Origin: an uncultured Clostridia bacterium
GTDB taxonomy: Bacteria > Bacillota > Clostridia > TANB77 > CAG-508
Length of the DNA stretch: 64,000 nt
NCBI GenBank assembly: GCA_948524275.1
Contig: CAOSLI010000002.1
Coordinates: forward strand, 248,001 to 312,000
Reading direction: 5' to 3'
Part shown: positions 35,963 to 45,634 of the stretch, in pieces
Layout: each line of letters starts with the position of its first letter
Numbering within the stretch: the stretch's first letter is position 1
Translations under genes and position numbers: made by a program
Notes under the pieces: generated by a model
What the model was told of the DNA's origin: nothing
Databases searched by the model: none
Seen by the model: the letters and a program-made list of their open reading frames with translations, nothing else

Positions 35963-36805
35963 TTATCTTTCTTCTATTTCACGACTGCTTCTACGACCAT
36001 AATTATTAGATTGAAATTTTTTATCTTCTTTCAAAAGTCTAGCAAATTCTAAGCTATCAACATGAGATGAAGAATTAAATGATTTACGCGCATCTTCATC
36101 TTTTAGATATCTAGCAAAAGCCAAACTATCAATATGAGACGAATTTCTATATGACTGACTAGTAGTAGAAATACTATTTACTTGTGATACTCTATCAATA
36201 CTGCTACTATTTGAAACTTTATTATTATATCTTAAATAATCTAAATTACTTTGTCTATAATAAGGTTTGCTAGACCCTGTATTATTTTTTAATTCTGGTG
36301 AAACAAAATTATCATTTACAGGTATATTAGATTTAGCAGGTACAGAGCTAGATTTTCTTACATCAGAAAATAAATTAGATATAGCAGTTTTACCTTTAGA
36401 AAAAAATTTCTTTATTGTTTGCATAAGTGGCTTGGCAGGTTTATCTTCCATAGGAGTATTATTAATTATAGGTTCGACTTTAGTCTGAGAGCATTGGTAA
36501 TTTGATGTAACACGAGTTTGTTTTGGAACGGATTTCACTGGAGGAGCAACTTTTTTAGCACTTTCTCTCATAGCCCCGACTCTATTTCTATCTCGATTAT
36601 ACAAAGAAGTTTTTATACTATTTAACTCTTGGCTACGATCCACAAATCTTTTATCTAATTCTTTTTTAGCTGTTATAAAAGCCTTTTGATACTCATAGTA
36701 ACTTTTTATCTCATGATTAGAATCTGTGTAATTCATATATTCATCAATCCTTTCATCATAAACAATATACATATCAATTATAGCACGTTTTTTCATATAT
36801 TTCAA
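35963..36805 (-). CDS. Hypothetical Ser/Asn-rich protein with a repeated motif
   Basis: 280 residues, not recognised. The N-terminal 60 residues are charged and helical (YYEYQKAFITAKKELDKRF). The middle (75-200) is low-complexity and Pro/Ser/Asn-rich. Near the end an approximately 21-residue motif occurs twice: SSHIDSLAFARYLKDED and SSHVDSLEFARLLKEDK. No signal peptide. The start is uncertain: no ribosome binding site fits the first ATG, and ATG 36772 (MYIVYDE) is an alternative. It lies just downstream of another large unknown gene, separated by a terminator. Confidence 0.65.
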   Translation of the reverse strand: MKYMKKRAIIDMYIVYDERIDEYMNYTDSNHEIKSYYEYQKAFITAKKELDKRFVDRSQELNSIKTSLYNRDRNRVGAMRESAKKVAPPVKSVPKQTRVTSNYQCSQTKVEPIINNTPMEDKPAKPLMQTIKKFFSKGKTAISNLFSDVRKSSSVPAKSNIPVNDNFVSPELKNNTGSSKPYYRQSNLDYLRYNNKVSNSSSIDRVSQVNSISTTSQSYRNSSHIDSLAFARYLKDEDARKSFNSSSHVDSLEFARLLKEDKKFQSNNYGRRSSREIEER

Positions 36806-36815
36806 TACGAATACT

Positions 36816-36843
36816 AAAAACTCCCATTACTCAAATGGGAGTT
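36816..36843 (-). terminator. Intrinsic terminator between two hypothetical genes
   Basis: 9-bp stem ACTCCCATT/AATGGGAGT with a 5-base loop and TTTTT on the minus strand. Confidence 0.8.
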
Positions 36844-36853
36844 TGTCATTTAC

Positions 36854-38740
36854 TTATAAATCAATTTCATCGGGTGTCTTATTTCCTTTAGGAACTTTAG
36901 ATGAATTTTCGTAAATATCAATTGGTATGTTTCCACTAGTGTCCTTAATAGAAGTTGGTTCAGTTTTGTATTTCTGTAGATTTTCTGCAAATGTATTAGT
37001 ATTTTCTGAATTTTTATGACTTTCCTTTAAACTTGCAGAAGTTAATCCAGAAGATAAAGATTTATTGTTAGATCTTGAGAAGGTTCTTGTAAACCATCCT
37101 TTAATAGAAGAACCGAATCTTTGATACCATTTTTGTTGTCTAAACAATTGTTTATAATATAGCTCAGATGCCTTTTGAGCTTCTGCATTTATTTGTGCAG
37201 TCGAATCTGCCACATTATCAATATCATCAGTTTGAAAGTTAGCTGAAACATTAGAAATATCACTATTTGGTTGAGAATTATTATTAACTGGTGTTGTTGT
37301 ATTTTGTGGCTCAGGAGCAGGCCCTACACTAGGATCAGCAGTTAGTTCAGGAGATGGCTCAGGTGTAGGTTCAGGAACTGACCCAACATTAGGATCAATA
37401 GTAGGTTCAGGCTTAGGTGGAGTACTAGGATCAACAGTAGGAGTTGGTGCTTCTGGAATAACAGGTGGAATATTTTTATCTCTTCTAGTTATAAACATTG
37501 CAGTTAATGGTGCTTTTGGCATTTCTAGATTAAGAATATCTCCATTTCCTCTACTAGATTTTACAGTATTTAACATGTTAATTTTTTCTTTAATTTTTTC
37601 TAATTTAGAAGAATCATTAGCTTCCATACCATTAGCTTCATGAGCACTATAATTCCATTCATTTATATATTCCTCATTAAGTTTAGCTATTTCCACATCA
37701 ATTTGCTCATTTGTTAGTGAATTATAAGGTCCGCTTCTATCTATTTTTTCATTTGTTAATAATGATAATACTCTTTTAATATCTTCTATTTTTTTAGAAT
37801 CTTGATCATATATGCCAGACTGTAAGGCAGATTTTAACGCATTTATATTAGAATCTAACTCTTCATTAGAAAGAGCCTTTGCACTAGCAACATTTTTTCT
37901 CCTTGATTGTTCATTTTTTATATTACTAATGTCACTATTTATCTTACCAAGTTTAGTAATATTAACATTATCAACATTATTTGTATTATTAGGACCATAA
38001 CCTGATCCTTGCATAGGAGTGTTATTTGTATTATAAGAATTTTTATTTAATTCTTTTTTATACTCATCATTTAAATTATTTAAACGCTCATTTAATTCTT
38101 CATCTGTAAGAGATTCAAGTGATGGACGCTTATTTAATCTGCCATGTAATTCAACAAGTTCTTCATACATCTCTTTTATAGACATATATTCTTCTGCCAA
38201 AGGAGTGGCATATTTCTCATATTCTTCATATTCAATTTTGCCTTTTTCATATTGTTTTTGAAGAGTATAAAGTTTAGGAACTTTTTTATTATATGACTCT
38301 AATTTTTTATTATAATTTTCAAGCATTTTTAAATAATCATTAACAGTAGGATTTTTAACCTTTTCTTTTTCAGCCTTTTCTGCTTCTAATATTTCAGCCT
38401 CAGCCTTTTCAGCAGCCAACTTTTCAGCTTCAGCTGCTCTTTCAGCAGCCAATCTTTCAACTTGTTGTTTTTCGTATTCTATTCTTACTGCATTTAATCT
38501 TTCAGCCTCTAATCTCTCAGCTTCCAATTTTTCAGCAGCTAATTTTTCAGCTTCCATAACTTTAGCACGTAATTCCTCAGCGTTTCTTTCTTGCTCTTCT
38601 AATCTAGCAATTTCATCATTGACTTCTGATTCTTTAACCATAAGTTCAACTTCTTTACTTTTTATATCATTCCTTTCAGCTTCTATATCCTGTTGTTCCT
38701 TACGAAGTTCTTCTAATCTTTGTTTTAAATTTTCATCCAT
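36854..38740 (-). CDS. Hypothetical coiled-coil protein with a Pro/Thr-rich linker
   Basis: 628 residues from ATG 38740, which has GAAAGGA upstream; the open frame extends further but without homology-like sequence. Residues 1-115 form a heptad-type coiled coil with near-repeats such as AEKLEAERLEAERLNA. Further helical charged segments follow, including a repeated element of the form LSNEEL/LTNEQI-D--I--L. Around 425-495 is a proline-rich linker (PEPTPEPSPE). The end (540-628) is basic and helical. No signal peptide or membrane helix. A scaffold-like role is possible, but unproven. Same orientation as the following Ser/Asn-rich gene. Confidence 0.7.
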   Translation of the reverse strand: MDENLKQRLEELRKEQQDIEAERNDIKSKEVELMVKESEVNDEIARLEEQERNAEELRAKVMEAEKLAAEKLEAERLEAERLNAVRIEYEKQQVERLAAERAAEAEKLAAEKAEAEILEAEKAEKEKVKNPTVNDYLKMLENYNKKLESYNKKVPKLYTLQKQYEKGKIEYEEYEKYATPLAEEYMSIKEMYEELVELHGRLNKRPSLESLTDEELNERLNNLNDEYKKELNKNSYNTNNTPMQGSGYGPNNTNNVDNVNITKLGKINSDISNIKNEQSRRKNVASAKALSNEELDSNINALKSALQSGIYDQDSKKIEDIKRVLSLLTNEKIDRSGPYNSLTNEQIDVEIAKLNEEYINEWNYSAHEANGMEANDSSKLEKIKEKINMLNTVKSSRGNGDILNLEMPKAPLTAMFITRRDKNIPPVIPEAPTPTVDPSTPPKPEPTIDPNVGSVPEPTPEPSPELTADPSVGPAPEPQNTTTPVNNNSQPNSDISNVSANFQTDDIDNVADSTAQINAEAQKASELYYKQLFRQQKWYQRFGSSIKGWFTRTFSRSNNKSLSSGLTSASLKESHKNSENTNTFAENLQKYKTEPTSIKDTSGNIPIDIYENSSKVPKGNKTPDEIDL

Positions 38741-38944
38741 TTTATTATTTTTCCTTTCATATAAAAAATAACTCATAAATTCATTATAACACATTTGGCT
38801 GTAGTTGGCAATAGATTTTTGAAAATTATGTAAACATGCTATATTAAATTTTTGAAACATTTGTATTTATACTGTAACAAAACAAATATGGAGCATTATT
38901 CATAACAAGGTTATGACCAAATACTCCACATTTAAAAAGAAAAA

Positions 38945-39733
38945 CTATTTATTTCCAACAGAAACATTACCACAGTCGCATTCAATTCTTAACGTAATAT
39001 TTGAATTTCTATTATTTTTACTGATTTTAACCTTACCCAAATCAACATCAGCATCTATGTAAATATCATTAGTTTCCTCAATATCTATATTACCCAAATC
39101 AGCTTTAATATTAGAATTTTCAGTAATAGAAATCTTATCAACCTCAATATTACCACAGTCAGCTTTAATATCACATTGGTTTAATACTTCACCAACTTCA
39201 ATATTACCATAATCACATTTAGCCGTAAGATTTCTTATTCTACCAATCTCAACATTACCAGCATCAGAATCTACAACTAAAGTTGCATTTGGCAAATCAG
39301 CCATCTCAATATTACCATAATCACTCTTTATTGTAATCTTATTAGCAAAAGTTGCAGGAATATAAATTACAATATTATTTTCCTTTATACCAAAATTAAA
39401 GATATAATTATGTTTATTAACTTCAATATTTAAATCAGAATTACTTAAATTTACTACTGCATCATTCTCACTATCACCATAAATAACAACATTCACATTA
39501 TCATCTTGAGACTCTTTAAATGAAATATTTCCAGCATTTTGTTTAATTTGTATATCATGAATACTTGCTATCTCATAAGTTTCATCAAAGATTTTATTTT
39601 TACTTTCATGTCTCCAGTTAAAAAGACCAAATCTCTTTCCACCATTTAAGGAATAAACTAAAAACATACACAAAAAGAAAACTATAACAGTAAGCAAAAT
39701 AAGTAAAGCTATAATTAAACCCTTATTCTTCAT
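38945..39733 (-). CDS. DUF4097-type membrane-anchored beta-solenoid protein
   Basis: 262 residues from ATG 39733, nine bases after AGGAGG. One N-terminal membrane helix (GLIIALLILLTVIVFFLCMF) is followed by an all-beta extracellular domain with repeating strands such as ADCGNIEV, KCDYGNIEVG and IKSDYGNIEM. The recurring D/C-x-G-N-I/V-x-V unit is characteristic of DUF4097/DUF4098 (LiaG- or PspC-like) proteins. It overlaps the end of the preceding regulator gene, so the two form a translationally coupled envelope-response pair. Confidence 0.82.
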   Translation of the reverse strand: MKNKGLIIALLILLTVIVFFLCMFLVYSLNGGKRFGLFNWRHESKNKIFDETYEIASIHDIQIKQNAGNISFKESQDDNVNVVIYGDSENDAVVNLSNSDLNIEVNKHNYIFNFGIKENNIVIYIPATFANKITIKSDYGNIEMADLPNATLVVDSDAGNVEIGRIRNLTAKCDYGNIEVGEVLNQCDIKADCGNIEVDKISITENSNIKADLGNIDIEETNDIYIDADVDLGKVKISKNNRNSNITLRIECDCGNVSVGNK

Positions 39734-40430
39734 TAACATCATCCTCCTTTAACATAAAAATCAACTTAATAATTTGACATATTAGACCATCAATAATAAA
39801 TATTACCCAAGTAATATGCCAAGCCATAGTAGTAAAACTTATTATAAAATATAAGGCTGTACAAATACCACCAACAATACCATTAATTTGTTTTAAAAGG
39901 CTGTCTTGTTGTTTCTCTTCCTTTGTCTTTTCAAACTTTGGAATGGACATATAATGCTTAATAATTCTTGCAGTCGCCCAAGCGATTAAAAGTAAAAATA
40001 TAGCAGAAGCTACAATTGGATTAAGTCTTTGCACAGGGATTGCTACCATTATAAAAGCAACCGCTGCAATATAAATAAATACAGAAGTACTTATAACCTG
40101 AGCAGATTTTTGCTTAATCTGATTTTTAGTCATATTTGAATAATCATCATCTTTTCCTCTAGTAAATAGATGCTTTTTGGCCTCATCAAAATCAAACTTT
40201 TCATCATCAGATTCTTGTACCTTATCAGTATTAGATGATCCAGTTAGTAACTCATTTGGCGAAATACCATATAAATCACAAAGTGGAACTATCTTATCAA
40301 AATCGGGAGTACTCTGATTAGTTTCCCATTTTGAAATTGTTTGTCTTGTTACATTTAATTTTTCTGCAACTTCATCTTGAGTTAGGTTTTTAGATTTCCT
40401 AAGCTCAAATAAATTGTCTCCTAAATTCAT
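39723..40430 (-). CDS. Membrane-bound XRE transcriptional regulator
   Basis: 235 residues. The N-terminal helix-turn-helix (LGDNLFELRKSKNLTQDEVAEKLNVTRQTISKWETNQSTPD) is a classic XRE domain. After an acidic linker come four hydrophobic helices (about 120-225). This architecture is common in Firmicutes regulators paired with DUF4097 proteins. Start chosen at 40430, nine bases after AGGAGG; the ATG at 40439 touches the ribosome binding site. A 16-base palindrome just upstream is a likely autoregulatory operator. Confidence 0.85.
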   Translation of the reverse strand: MNLGDNLFELRKSKNLTQDEVAEKLNVTRQTISKWETNQSTPDFDKIVPLCDLYGISPNELLTGSSNTDKVQESDDEKFDFDEAKKHLFTRGKDDDYSNMTKNQIKQKSAQVISTSVFIYIAAVAFIMVAIPVQRLNPIVASAIFLLLIAWATARIIKHYMSIPKFEKTKEEKQQDSLLKQINGIVGGICTALYFIISFTTMAWHITWVIFIIDGLICQIIKLIFMLKEDDVNEE

Positions 40431-40444
40431 TTTATTCATCCTCC

Positions 40445-40460
40445 TATACTTAAAAGTATA
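40445..40460. promoter_or_regulatory. Candidate operator palindrome of the XRE gene
   Basis: TATACTT-AA-AAGTATA, a perfect 7-bp inverted repeat abutting the ribosome binding site of the regulator gene. Confidence 0.55.
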
Positions 40461-40717
40461 CAAAATTTTTCAGTTGCAATCTATCAATTTGAGGTGGAAC
40501 TTTGTCAACCAAAATTAACATTTGCTTAATTGTAAACAAATAATACCACATAAATGCGAAAAAAGTAAATAAAAAGCTATAAAATAAATTATACAATTTA
40601 CAAGAAATTTATTGTAATTTTTAAATTATTATGATATCATTCTAGCATTATATATGTAAAAATATGGTTATGGATACCAAAGCTAAACATCCAAATAAAA
40701 ATTTAAGGATAGAAAAT

Positions 40718-41677
40718 ATGTTAATATCAATACTTTTAATAATTGTAGGATTTGTGCTTCTTATAAAGGGAGCTGATTTTCTTGTTGATGGATCAAGTAG
40801 TATAGCCAAGAAATTTAATATTCCGCAGATAATAATAGGACTTACAATAGTATCAATAGGAACATCAATGCCAGAACTATTTGTAAGTACAGCATCCGCT
40901 ATCAAAGGTTCATCAGATATGGCACTCGGCAACATTATAGGAAGTAATATATGCAATTTACTACTAATACTAGGATTATCTACAATGATTAGACCAGTAA
41001 AATTTCAAAGAGAGACAAGACTAATAGAAATCCCGATGTGTCTTGTAGTAACAGCAATCTTTGCAATATTTTGCAATACAGATGGACAAATATCAAGAAC
41101 GGAAGCTACGATTTTAATTATTTTGTTTATTATATTTATAATATACACAATAATTATGGGAATAAAGGGGAAACAATTTGATAAAGAAGAACCATTACAA
41201 GAATCTAAATCAAATGAAAAAGAGTTATCAATGTTAAAAAGTATTATATATGTTGCAATAGGAGTTATAGCACTAAAAATAGGAGGAGATTTAACAGTAG
41301 ATAATGCAACAAGTATAGCAAGGATGTTTAATGTAAGTGAAAAAGTTATAGGACTAACAATATTAGCAATTGGAACAAGCCTGCCAGAGCTTGTGACTAG
41401 TGTAATGGCAGCAAAAAAGGGAAACAGCGACATAGCGATTGGAAATATCATAGGTTCAAATATATTTAACATTTTATTAATAATTGGAGTATCAGCAATG
41501 ATATCACCACTTACATATAACTTCACATACAATATTCAAATGTGGATATTAATAGCATCAACAATGATATTATCACTATTTCCAATGTTGCCACCAAAGA
41601 ACGAAATGTGCAGATTTAATGGCTTTACATATATACTAATATATATTGGATATATGGCAATGTTATTTTTGATATAG
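40718..41677 (+). CDS. CaxA/YrbG-type calcium/sodium antiporter
   Basis: 319 residues. Ca2+/cation antiporter family with its internal two-fold repeat: alpha-1 motif GLTIVSIGTSMPELFVSTASAIKGSSDMALGNIIGSN in the first half and the matching GLTILAIGTSLPELVTSVMAAKKGNSDIAIGNIIGSN in the second, with the ion-binding Glu in each PEL. About ten membrane helices, with a hydrophilic loop near residues 150-180. Start at 40718 with AAGGAT upstream. The 230-base upstream gap has no gene. Confidence 0.92.
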   Translation: MLISILLIIVGFVLLIKGADFLVDGSSSIAKKFNIPQIIIGLTIVSIGTSMPELFVSTASAIKGSSDMALGNIIGSNICNLLLILGLSTMIRPVKFQRETRLIEIPMCLVVTAIFAIFCNTDGQISRTEATILIILFIIFIIYTIIMGIKGKQFDKEEPLQESKSNEKELSMLKSIIYVAIGVIALKIGGDLTVDNATSIARMFNVSEKVIGLTILAIGTSLPELVTSVMAAKKGNSDIAIGNIIGSNIFNILLIIGVSAMISPLTYNFTYNIQMWILIASTMILSLFPMLPPKNEMCRFNGFTYILIYIGYMAMLFLI

Positions 41678-41726
41678 ACAAATCCGGGTAAAACCGAATA
41701 ATTTTTTAGAAAAAGAGTCAACATAA

Positions 41727-41755
41727 TTGACAAGTTAACATAAAAGTAATATAAT
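41727..41755 (+). promoter_or_regulatory. Promoter of first tandem membrane-protein gene
   Basis: TTGACA (41727-41732), a 17-base spacer, TATAAT (41750-41755): perfect consensus. Confidence 0.85.
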
Positions 41756-41830
41756 AGATATAATCTTTGCAAAATCCTCTAAATTACAACAAGGGATAGC
41801 AAAAGAAATAAATTTATGGAGGGCATGAAT

Positions 41831-42253
41831 ATGCGGAAAGAAATAATCAGAGACAGGAAATTTCAGTTGTGGGTACTCTATGCCGTAGCTGCCTTAGCAA
41901 TCGTAAGCTTAGGATTTACAATAGGATTTTATGTGCCCAGTAAGCCATTAGGAGAATCGCAGTATCAGGAGTGCGAAAAGATAGCAAACACTTTCTTTTC
42001 AAACCAAGGTACGGCTGAAATACCAAGTGGATATTCAATGACACAAATATCAGAGTATCAGATATGTGTGGCAAAGGATGGCTATGCAGGAGGGGTAAAC
42101 GCAACACTTATAGGCAAATTTACTTTAGCGAATCGTGATAGTGGAATTGCCCAAAGGATTGCTAATGGCATGTATGGTATAATAATATCTATTATAGTTG
42201 CTTATGTTGGCTTTCTAGTAAATCCCTGGACTTATAAAATTTTATTGACTTAA
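41831..42253 (+). CDS. Small membrane protein, tandem copy 1
   Basis: 140 residues, not recognised. A basic N-terminus (MRKEIIRDRKFQLWV) precedes a membrane helix, a soluble domain of about 65 residues with YSMTQISEYQICVAKDGYAGGVNA, and a C-terminal helix. Closely paralogous to the next gene. I start at ATG 41831, nine bases after GGAGG; two earlier in-frame ATGs overlap that site. Codon usage is richer in G and C than the neighbours, and codon 2 is CGG, a codon almost absent elsewhere here. Own promoter and terminator. Confidence 0.75.
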   Translation: MRKEIIRDRKFQLWVLYAVAALAIVSLGFTIGFYVPSKPLGESQYQECEKIANTFFSNQGTAEIPSGYSMTQISEYQICVAKDGYAGGVNATLIGKFTLANRDSGIAQRIANGMYGIIISIIVAYVGFLVNPWTYKILLT

Positions 42254-42265
42254 TCCGCAAGCGAG

Positions 42266-42291
42266 GGGGGCGATGCAATCGCCTCCTTTTG
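42266..42291 (+). terminator. Terminator of tandem copy 1
   Basis: GGGGGCGAT-GCA-ATCGCCTCC followed by TTTTGTG. The same element follows copy 2. Confidence 0.8.
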
Positions 42292-42322
42292 TGTACAAGA
42301 TTGATATCAACTTAACATAAAT

Positions 42323-42351
42323 TTGACTATTTAATAAAAATATGCTATAAT
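42323..42351 (+). promoter_or_regulatory. Promoter of second tandem membrane-protein gene
   Basis: TTGACT (42323-42328), a 17-base spacer, TATAAT (42346-42351). Confidence 0.8.
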
Positions 42352-42427
42352 AAATATAACTTTTGCAGTATTCTCTTAAAAGACATCTAGAGAAAGCAAA
42401 AAATAATAATTTATGGAGGATTTCACT

Positions 42428-42859
42428 ATGGAAAAGCGGAAAGAATGGACAAATAGGCAAAAAAAGGCAGCTGCAATCATAATTGGGATAGCAATTTTTT
42501 TACTAATCTCAGCTGTAGGATTTATGGTGGGATTTTTTATTACACCAAAACCTATGAAAAATGATGAGTTTGCAGACTGCGAAATAGTTGCACAGCAAAT
42601 CTACGATCAGTCAGATCACGGAATGATTGAAGTGCCGTATGGCTACTCAATTAAAAGGACGGATACCAAAATAACTGTCACAAAGGACGGATATTCGGGA
42701 GAAGTTAAGGCAACGCTCCAAAATGGCAATTTAGTTTTTGAACGCATTGATGGAACGTCTGAAAGAATATCCTCTGGAGTGGTAGGAACGCTGGTGTCAT
42801 GGGTTATTGCAGCAATTATAATTGTTATAATAGGAAAATTAACTGGAAAGATAGACTAA
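42428..42859 (+). CDS. Small membrane protein, tandem copy 2
   Basis: 143 residues with the same plan as copy 1: a basic start (MEKRKEWTNRQKKAAAI), membrane helix, soluble segment with YGYSIKRTDTKITVTKDGYSGEVKA, and a final helix. Shared features include the F-Y/I-x-x-P/K-K-P-M/L turn after the first helix and the KDGY-x-G motif. Ribosome binding site GGAGG, seven bases from the ATG. Codon 4 is CGG. The promoter, leader and terminator are duplicated too, so the whole transcription unit arose by tandem duplication. Function unknown. Confidence 0.75.
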   Translation: MEKRKEWTNRQKKAAAIIIGIAIFLLISAVGFMVGFFITPKPMKNDEFADCEIVAQQIYDQSDHGMIEVPYGYSIKRTDTKITVTKDGYSGEVKATLQNGNLVFERIDGTSERISSGVVGTLVSWVIAAIIIVIIGKLTGKID

Positions 42860-42872
42860 TCCGCGAGCGAAA

Positions 42873-42897
42873 GGGGGCGATGCAATCGCCTCCTTTT
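42873..42897 (+). terminator. Terminator of tandem copy 2
   Basis: GGGGGCGAT-GCA-ATCGCCTCC and TTTTGTG, matching the copy 1 element. Confidence 0.8.
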
Positions 42898-42926
42898 GTG
42901 ATGGGAAAATAAAAATAAAATTTCTA

Positions 42927-42955
42927 ATAGCAAGTAATTGATAATTACTTGCTAT
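42927..42955. promoter_or_regulatory. 13-bp perfect dyad upstream of adhE
   Basis: ATAGCAAGTAATT-GAT-AATTACTTGCTAT, about 50 bases before the adhE ATG and without a T-run. It may be an operator or an RNA leader stem; it does not resemble the Rex site I know (TTGTTAA...TTAACAA). Confidence 0.5.
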
Positions 42956-43005
42956 TATGATATTATACATTCATACATATATATAAAATATAAGGAGGAA
43001 AGACT

Positions 43006-45609
43006 ATGAGCAAGGAATACGAAATTGTAGAAGATATCCAAAGCTTTAACAAGGCCTTTGAAAAAGTAAGAGAAGCACAAGAAGAATTTTCAAAATTTTC
43101 ACAAGAACAAGTTGACAAAATATTTTTAGCAGCAGCAACAGCAGCAAATCAAGCAAGAATTCCGCTAGCTAGAATGGCAGTAGAAGAAACAGGAATGGGA
43201 GTAGTAGAAGATAAAGTAATCAAAAACCATTATGCTTCAGAATACATATATAATAAATACAAAAATGAAAAAACATGTGGAGTAATCCAAGAAGATAAAT
43301 CATATGGGATAAAAACTGTAGCAGAGCCAATAGGAGTAATTGCAGCAGTAATACCAACAACAAACCCAACATCAACAGCAATATTTAAAACACTAATAGC
43401 ACTTAAAACTAGAAACGGTATAATGATAAGTCCACACCCAAGAGCAAAAAAATCAACAATAGAAGCAGCAAAAGTTGTATTAGAAGCAGCCGTAAAAGCA
43501 GGAGCACCAGAAAATATAATCTCATGGATAGATGTACCATCACTAGACTTAACAAACTTACTAATGCAATCAGCAGATACAATCTTAGCAACAGGTGGAC
43601 CAGGAATGGTAAAAGCAGCATATTCTAGCGGAAAACCAGCACTAGGAGTAGGCGCAGGAAACACACCAGCAGTTATTGATGAATCAGCAGATATAACTTT
43701 AGCAGTAAACTCAATCATACACTCAAAAACATTTGACAATGGAATGATATGTGCATCAGAGCAATCAGTAATTATATGCGAAAAAGTTTACAACCAAGCA
43801 AAAGAAGAGTTTAGCAAAAGAGGATGTTATTTCTTAAATCCAGAAGAAACTGAAAAAGTTAGAAAAACAATTATCATAGATGGAGCATTAAATGCCAAAA
43901 TAGTAGGACAAAAAGCACACACAATAGCAGATTTAGCAGGTGTAACAGTACCAGAAAACACTAAGATCCTTATAGGAGAAGTAGAAAGTGTAGAACTAAG
44001 TGAAGAATTTGCACATGAAAAACTATCACCAGTTTTAGCAATGTACAAAGCAAAGAATTTTGATGAAGCCGTAGATAAAGCAGAAAAGCTAATAAATGAT
44101 GGAGGAATAGGACACACATCGTCACTATATGTAAATACAGTTACAGAAGGAGATAAGGTAGCTAAATTCTACAATACAATGAAAACATGTAGAGTACTTA
44201 TAAACACACCATCTTCACAAGGAGGAATAGGTGACCTATACAACTTCAAATTAAATCCATCACTAACACTAGGATGTGGTTCATGGGGAGGAAACTCAGT
44301 ATCAGAAAATGTAGGAATAAAACATCTACTAAATTATAAGAATGTAGCCGAAAGGAGAAATAATATGCTTTGGTTTAGAGCACCTGAAAAGGTATATATA
44401 AAAAGAGGATGTATACCAGTAGCGTTAGAAGAATTAAAATATGTAATGGATAAGAAAAAAGTATTTATCGTAACAGACAAATTCTTATTCGAAAATGGAT
44501 ATACAAGAGTAGTAACAGACAAATTAGACGAATTAGGAATTGAGCATACAACATTTTCTAATGTTGCTCCAGACCCAAGTCTAGAATGCAGTAAAGAAGG
44601 AGCAAAACTAATGTCAGAATTTAAGCCAGATTGCATAATAGCAATTGGTGGTGGTTCTGCAATGGACGCAGCAAAAATTATGTGGGTATTATATGAACAC
44701 CCAGAAGCAGACTTCTTTGATATGGCAATGAGATTTATGGATATTAGAAAAAGAGTATATACATTCCCAAAGATGGGCGAAAAAGCATACTTTATTGCAA
44801 TACCAACATCAGCAGGAACAGGATCAGAAGTAACACCATTTGCAGTTATAACAGATGAACAATCAGGAGTAAAATATCCACTAGCAGATTATGAGCTAAT
44901 GCCAAAGATGGCTATAGTAGACGCAGATATGATGATGAATGCACCAAAAGGCTTAACATCAGCATCAGGTATTGACGCTTTAGTACATGCAATAGAAGCC
45001 TACGCATCTATGATGGCAACAGAATTTACAGACAGCTTAGCATTAGAAGCAATAAAAATTATATTTGAATACTTACCAAGAGCATATAAAAATGGTGGAG
45101 CAGACCCAGAAGCAAGAGAAAAAATGGCACATGCAGCAACAATTGCAGGTATGGCATTTGCAAACGCATTCTTAGGAATAGCACACTCAATGGGACATAA
45201 ACTAGGAGCATTCCACCACTTGCCACATGGAGTAACAGTATCACTTGTGCTAAATGAAGTCATGAAATTTAACAGCGTAGATGTTCCAACAAAAATGGGA
45301 ACATTCCCACAATATGACCACCCACACACACTAAGAAGATATGCAGAAATAGCAGAAAGCCTTGGAATACAAGGAAATGACGACAACGAGAAATTCGAAA
45401 AATTGCTTCAAAAAATAGATGAGCTAAAAGACGCTATTGAAATTAAACACACAATAAAAGACTACGGAATAGAAGAAAAAGCATTTTTAGATACATTAGA
45501 CAAAATGTCAGAGCAAGCATTTGATGACCAATGTACAGGTGCAAACCCAAGATATCCACTAATTGAGGAAATCAAGGATATATACTTAAAAGTTTACTAT
45601 GGGGAATAA
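43006..45609 (+). CDS. adhE: Bifunctional acetaldehyde/alcohol dehydrogenase AdhE
   Basis: 867 residues, full length. AdhE reduces acetyl-CoA to ethanol in two steps with NADH and forms spirosomes. The N-terminal aldehyde dehydrogenase domain has AVIPTTNPTSTAIFK and the active-site Cys in DNGMICASEQSVI. The C-terminal iron-dependent alcohol dehydrogenase domain has IAIGGGSAMDAAKIMW, PTSAGTGSEVTPFAVI and metal ligands in GIAHSMGHKLGAFHHLPHG. Strong ribosome binding site AAGGAGG. With pflB downstream it forms an ethanol/formate fermentation module. Confidence 0.98.
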   Translation: MSKEYEIVEDIQSFNKAFEKVREAQEEFSKFSQEQVDKIFLAAATAANQARIPLARMAVEETGMGVVEDKVIKNHYASEYIYNKYKNEKTCGVIQEDKSYGIKTVAEPIGVIAAVIPTTNPTSTAIFKTLIALKTRNGIMISPHPRAKKSTIEAAKVVLEAAVKAGAPENIISWIDVPSLDLTNLLMQSADTILATGGPGMVKAAYSSGKPALGVGAGNTPAVIDESADITLAVNSIIHSKTFDNGMICASEQSVIICEKVYNQAKEEFSKRGCYFLNPEETEKVRKTIIIDGALNAKIVGQKAHTIADLAGVTVPENTKILIGEVESVELSEEFAHEKLSPVLAMYKAKNFDEAVDKAEKLINDGGIGHTSSLYVNTVTEGDKVAKFYNTMKTCRVLINTPSSQGGIGDLYNFKLNPSLTLGCGSWGGNSVSENVGIKHLLNYKNVAERRNNMLWFRAPEKVYIKRGCIPVALEELKYVMDKKKVFIVTDKFLFENGYTRVVTDKLDELGIEHTTFSNVAPDPSLECSKEGAKLMSEFKPDCIIAIGGGSAMDAAKIMWVLYEHPEADFFDMAMRFMDIRKRVYTFPKMGEKAYFIAIPTSAGTGSEVTPFAVITDEQSGVKYPLADYELMPKMAIVDADMMMNAPKGLTSASGIDALVHAIEAYASMMATEFTDSLALEAIKIIFEYLPRAYKNGGADPEAREKMAHAATIAGMAFANAFLGIAHSMGHKLGAFHHLPHGVTVSLVLNEVMKFNSVDVPTKMGTFPQYDHPHTLRRYAEIAESLGIQGNDDNEKFEKLLQKIDELKDAIEIKHTIKDYGIEEKAFLDTLDKMSEQAFDDQCTGANPRYPLIEEIKDIYLKVYYGE

Positions 45610-45634
45610 TAACATATTTTAAAATGCAAATTAC

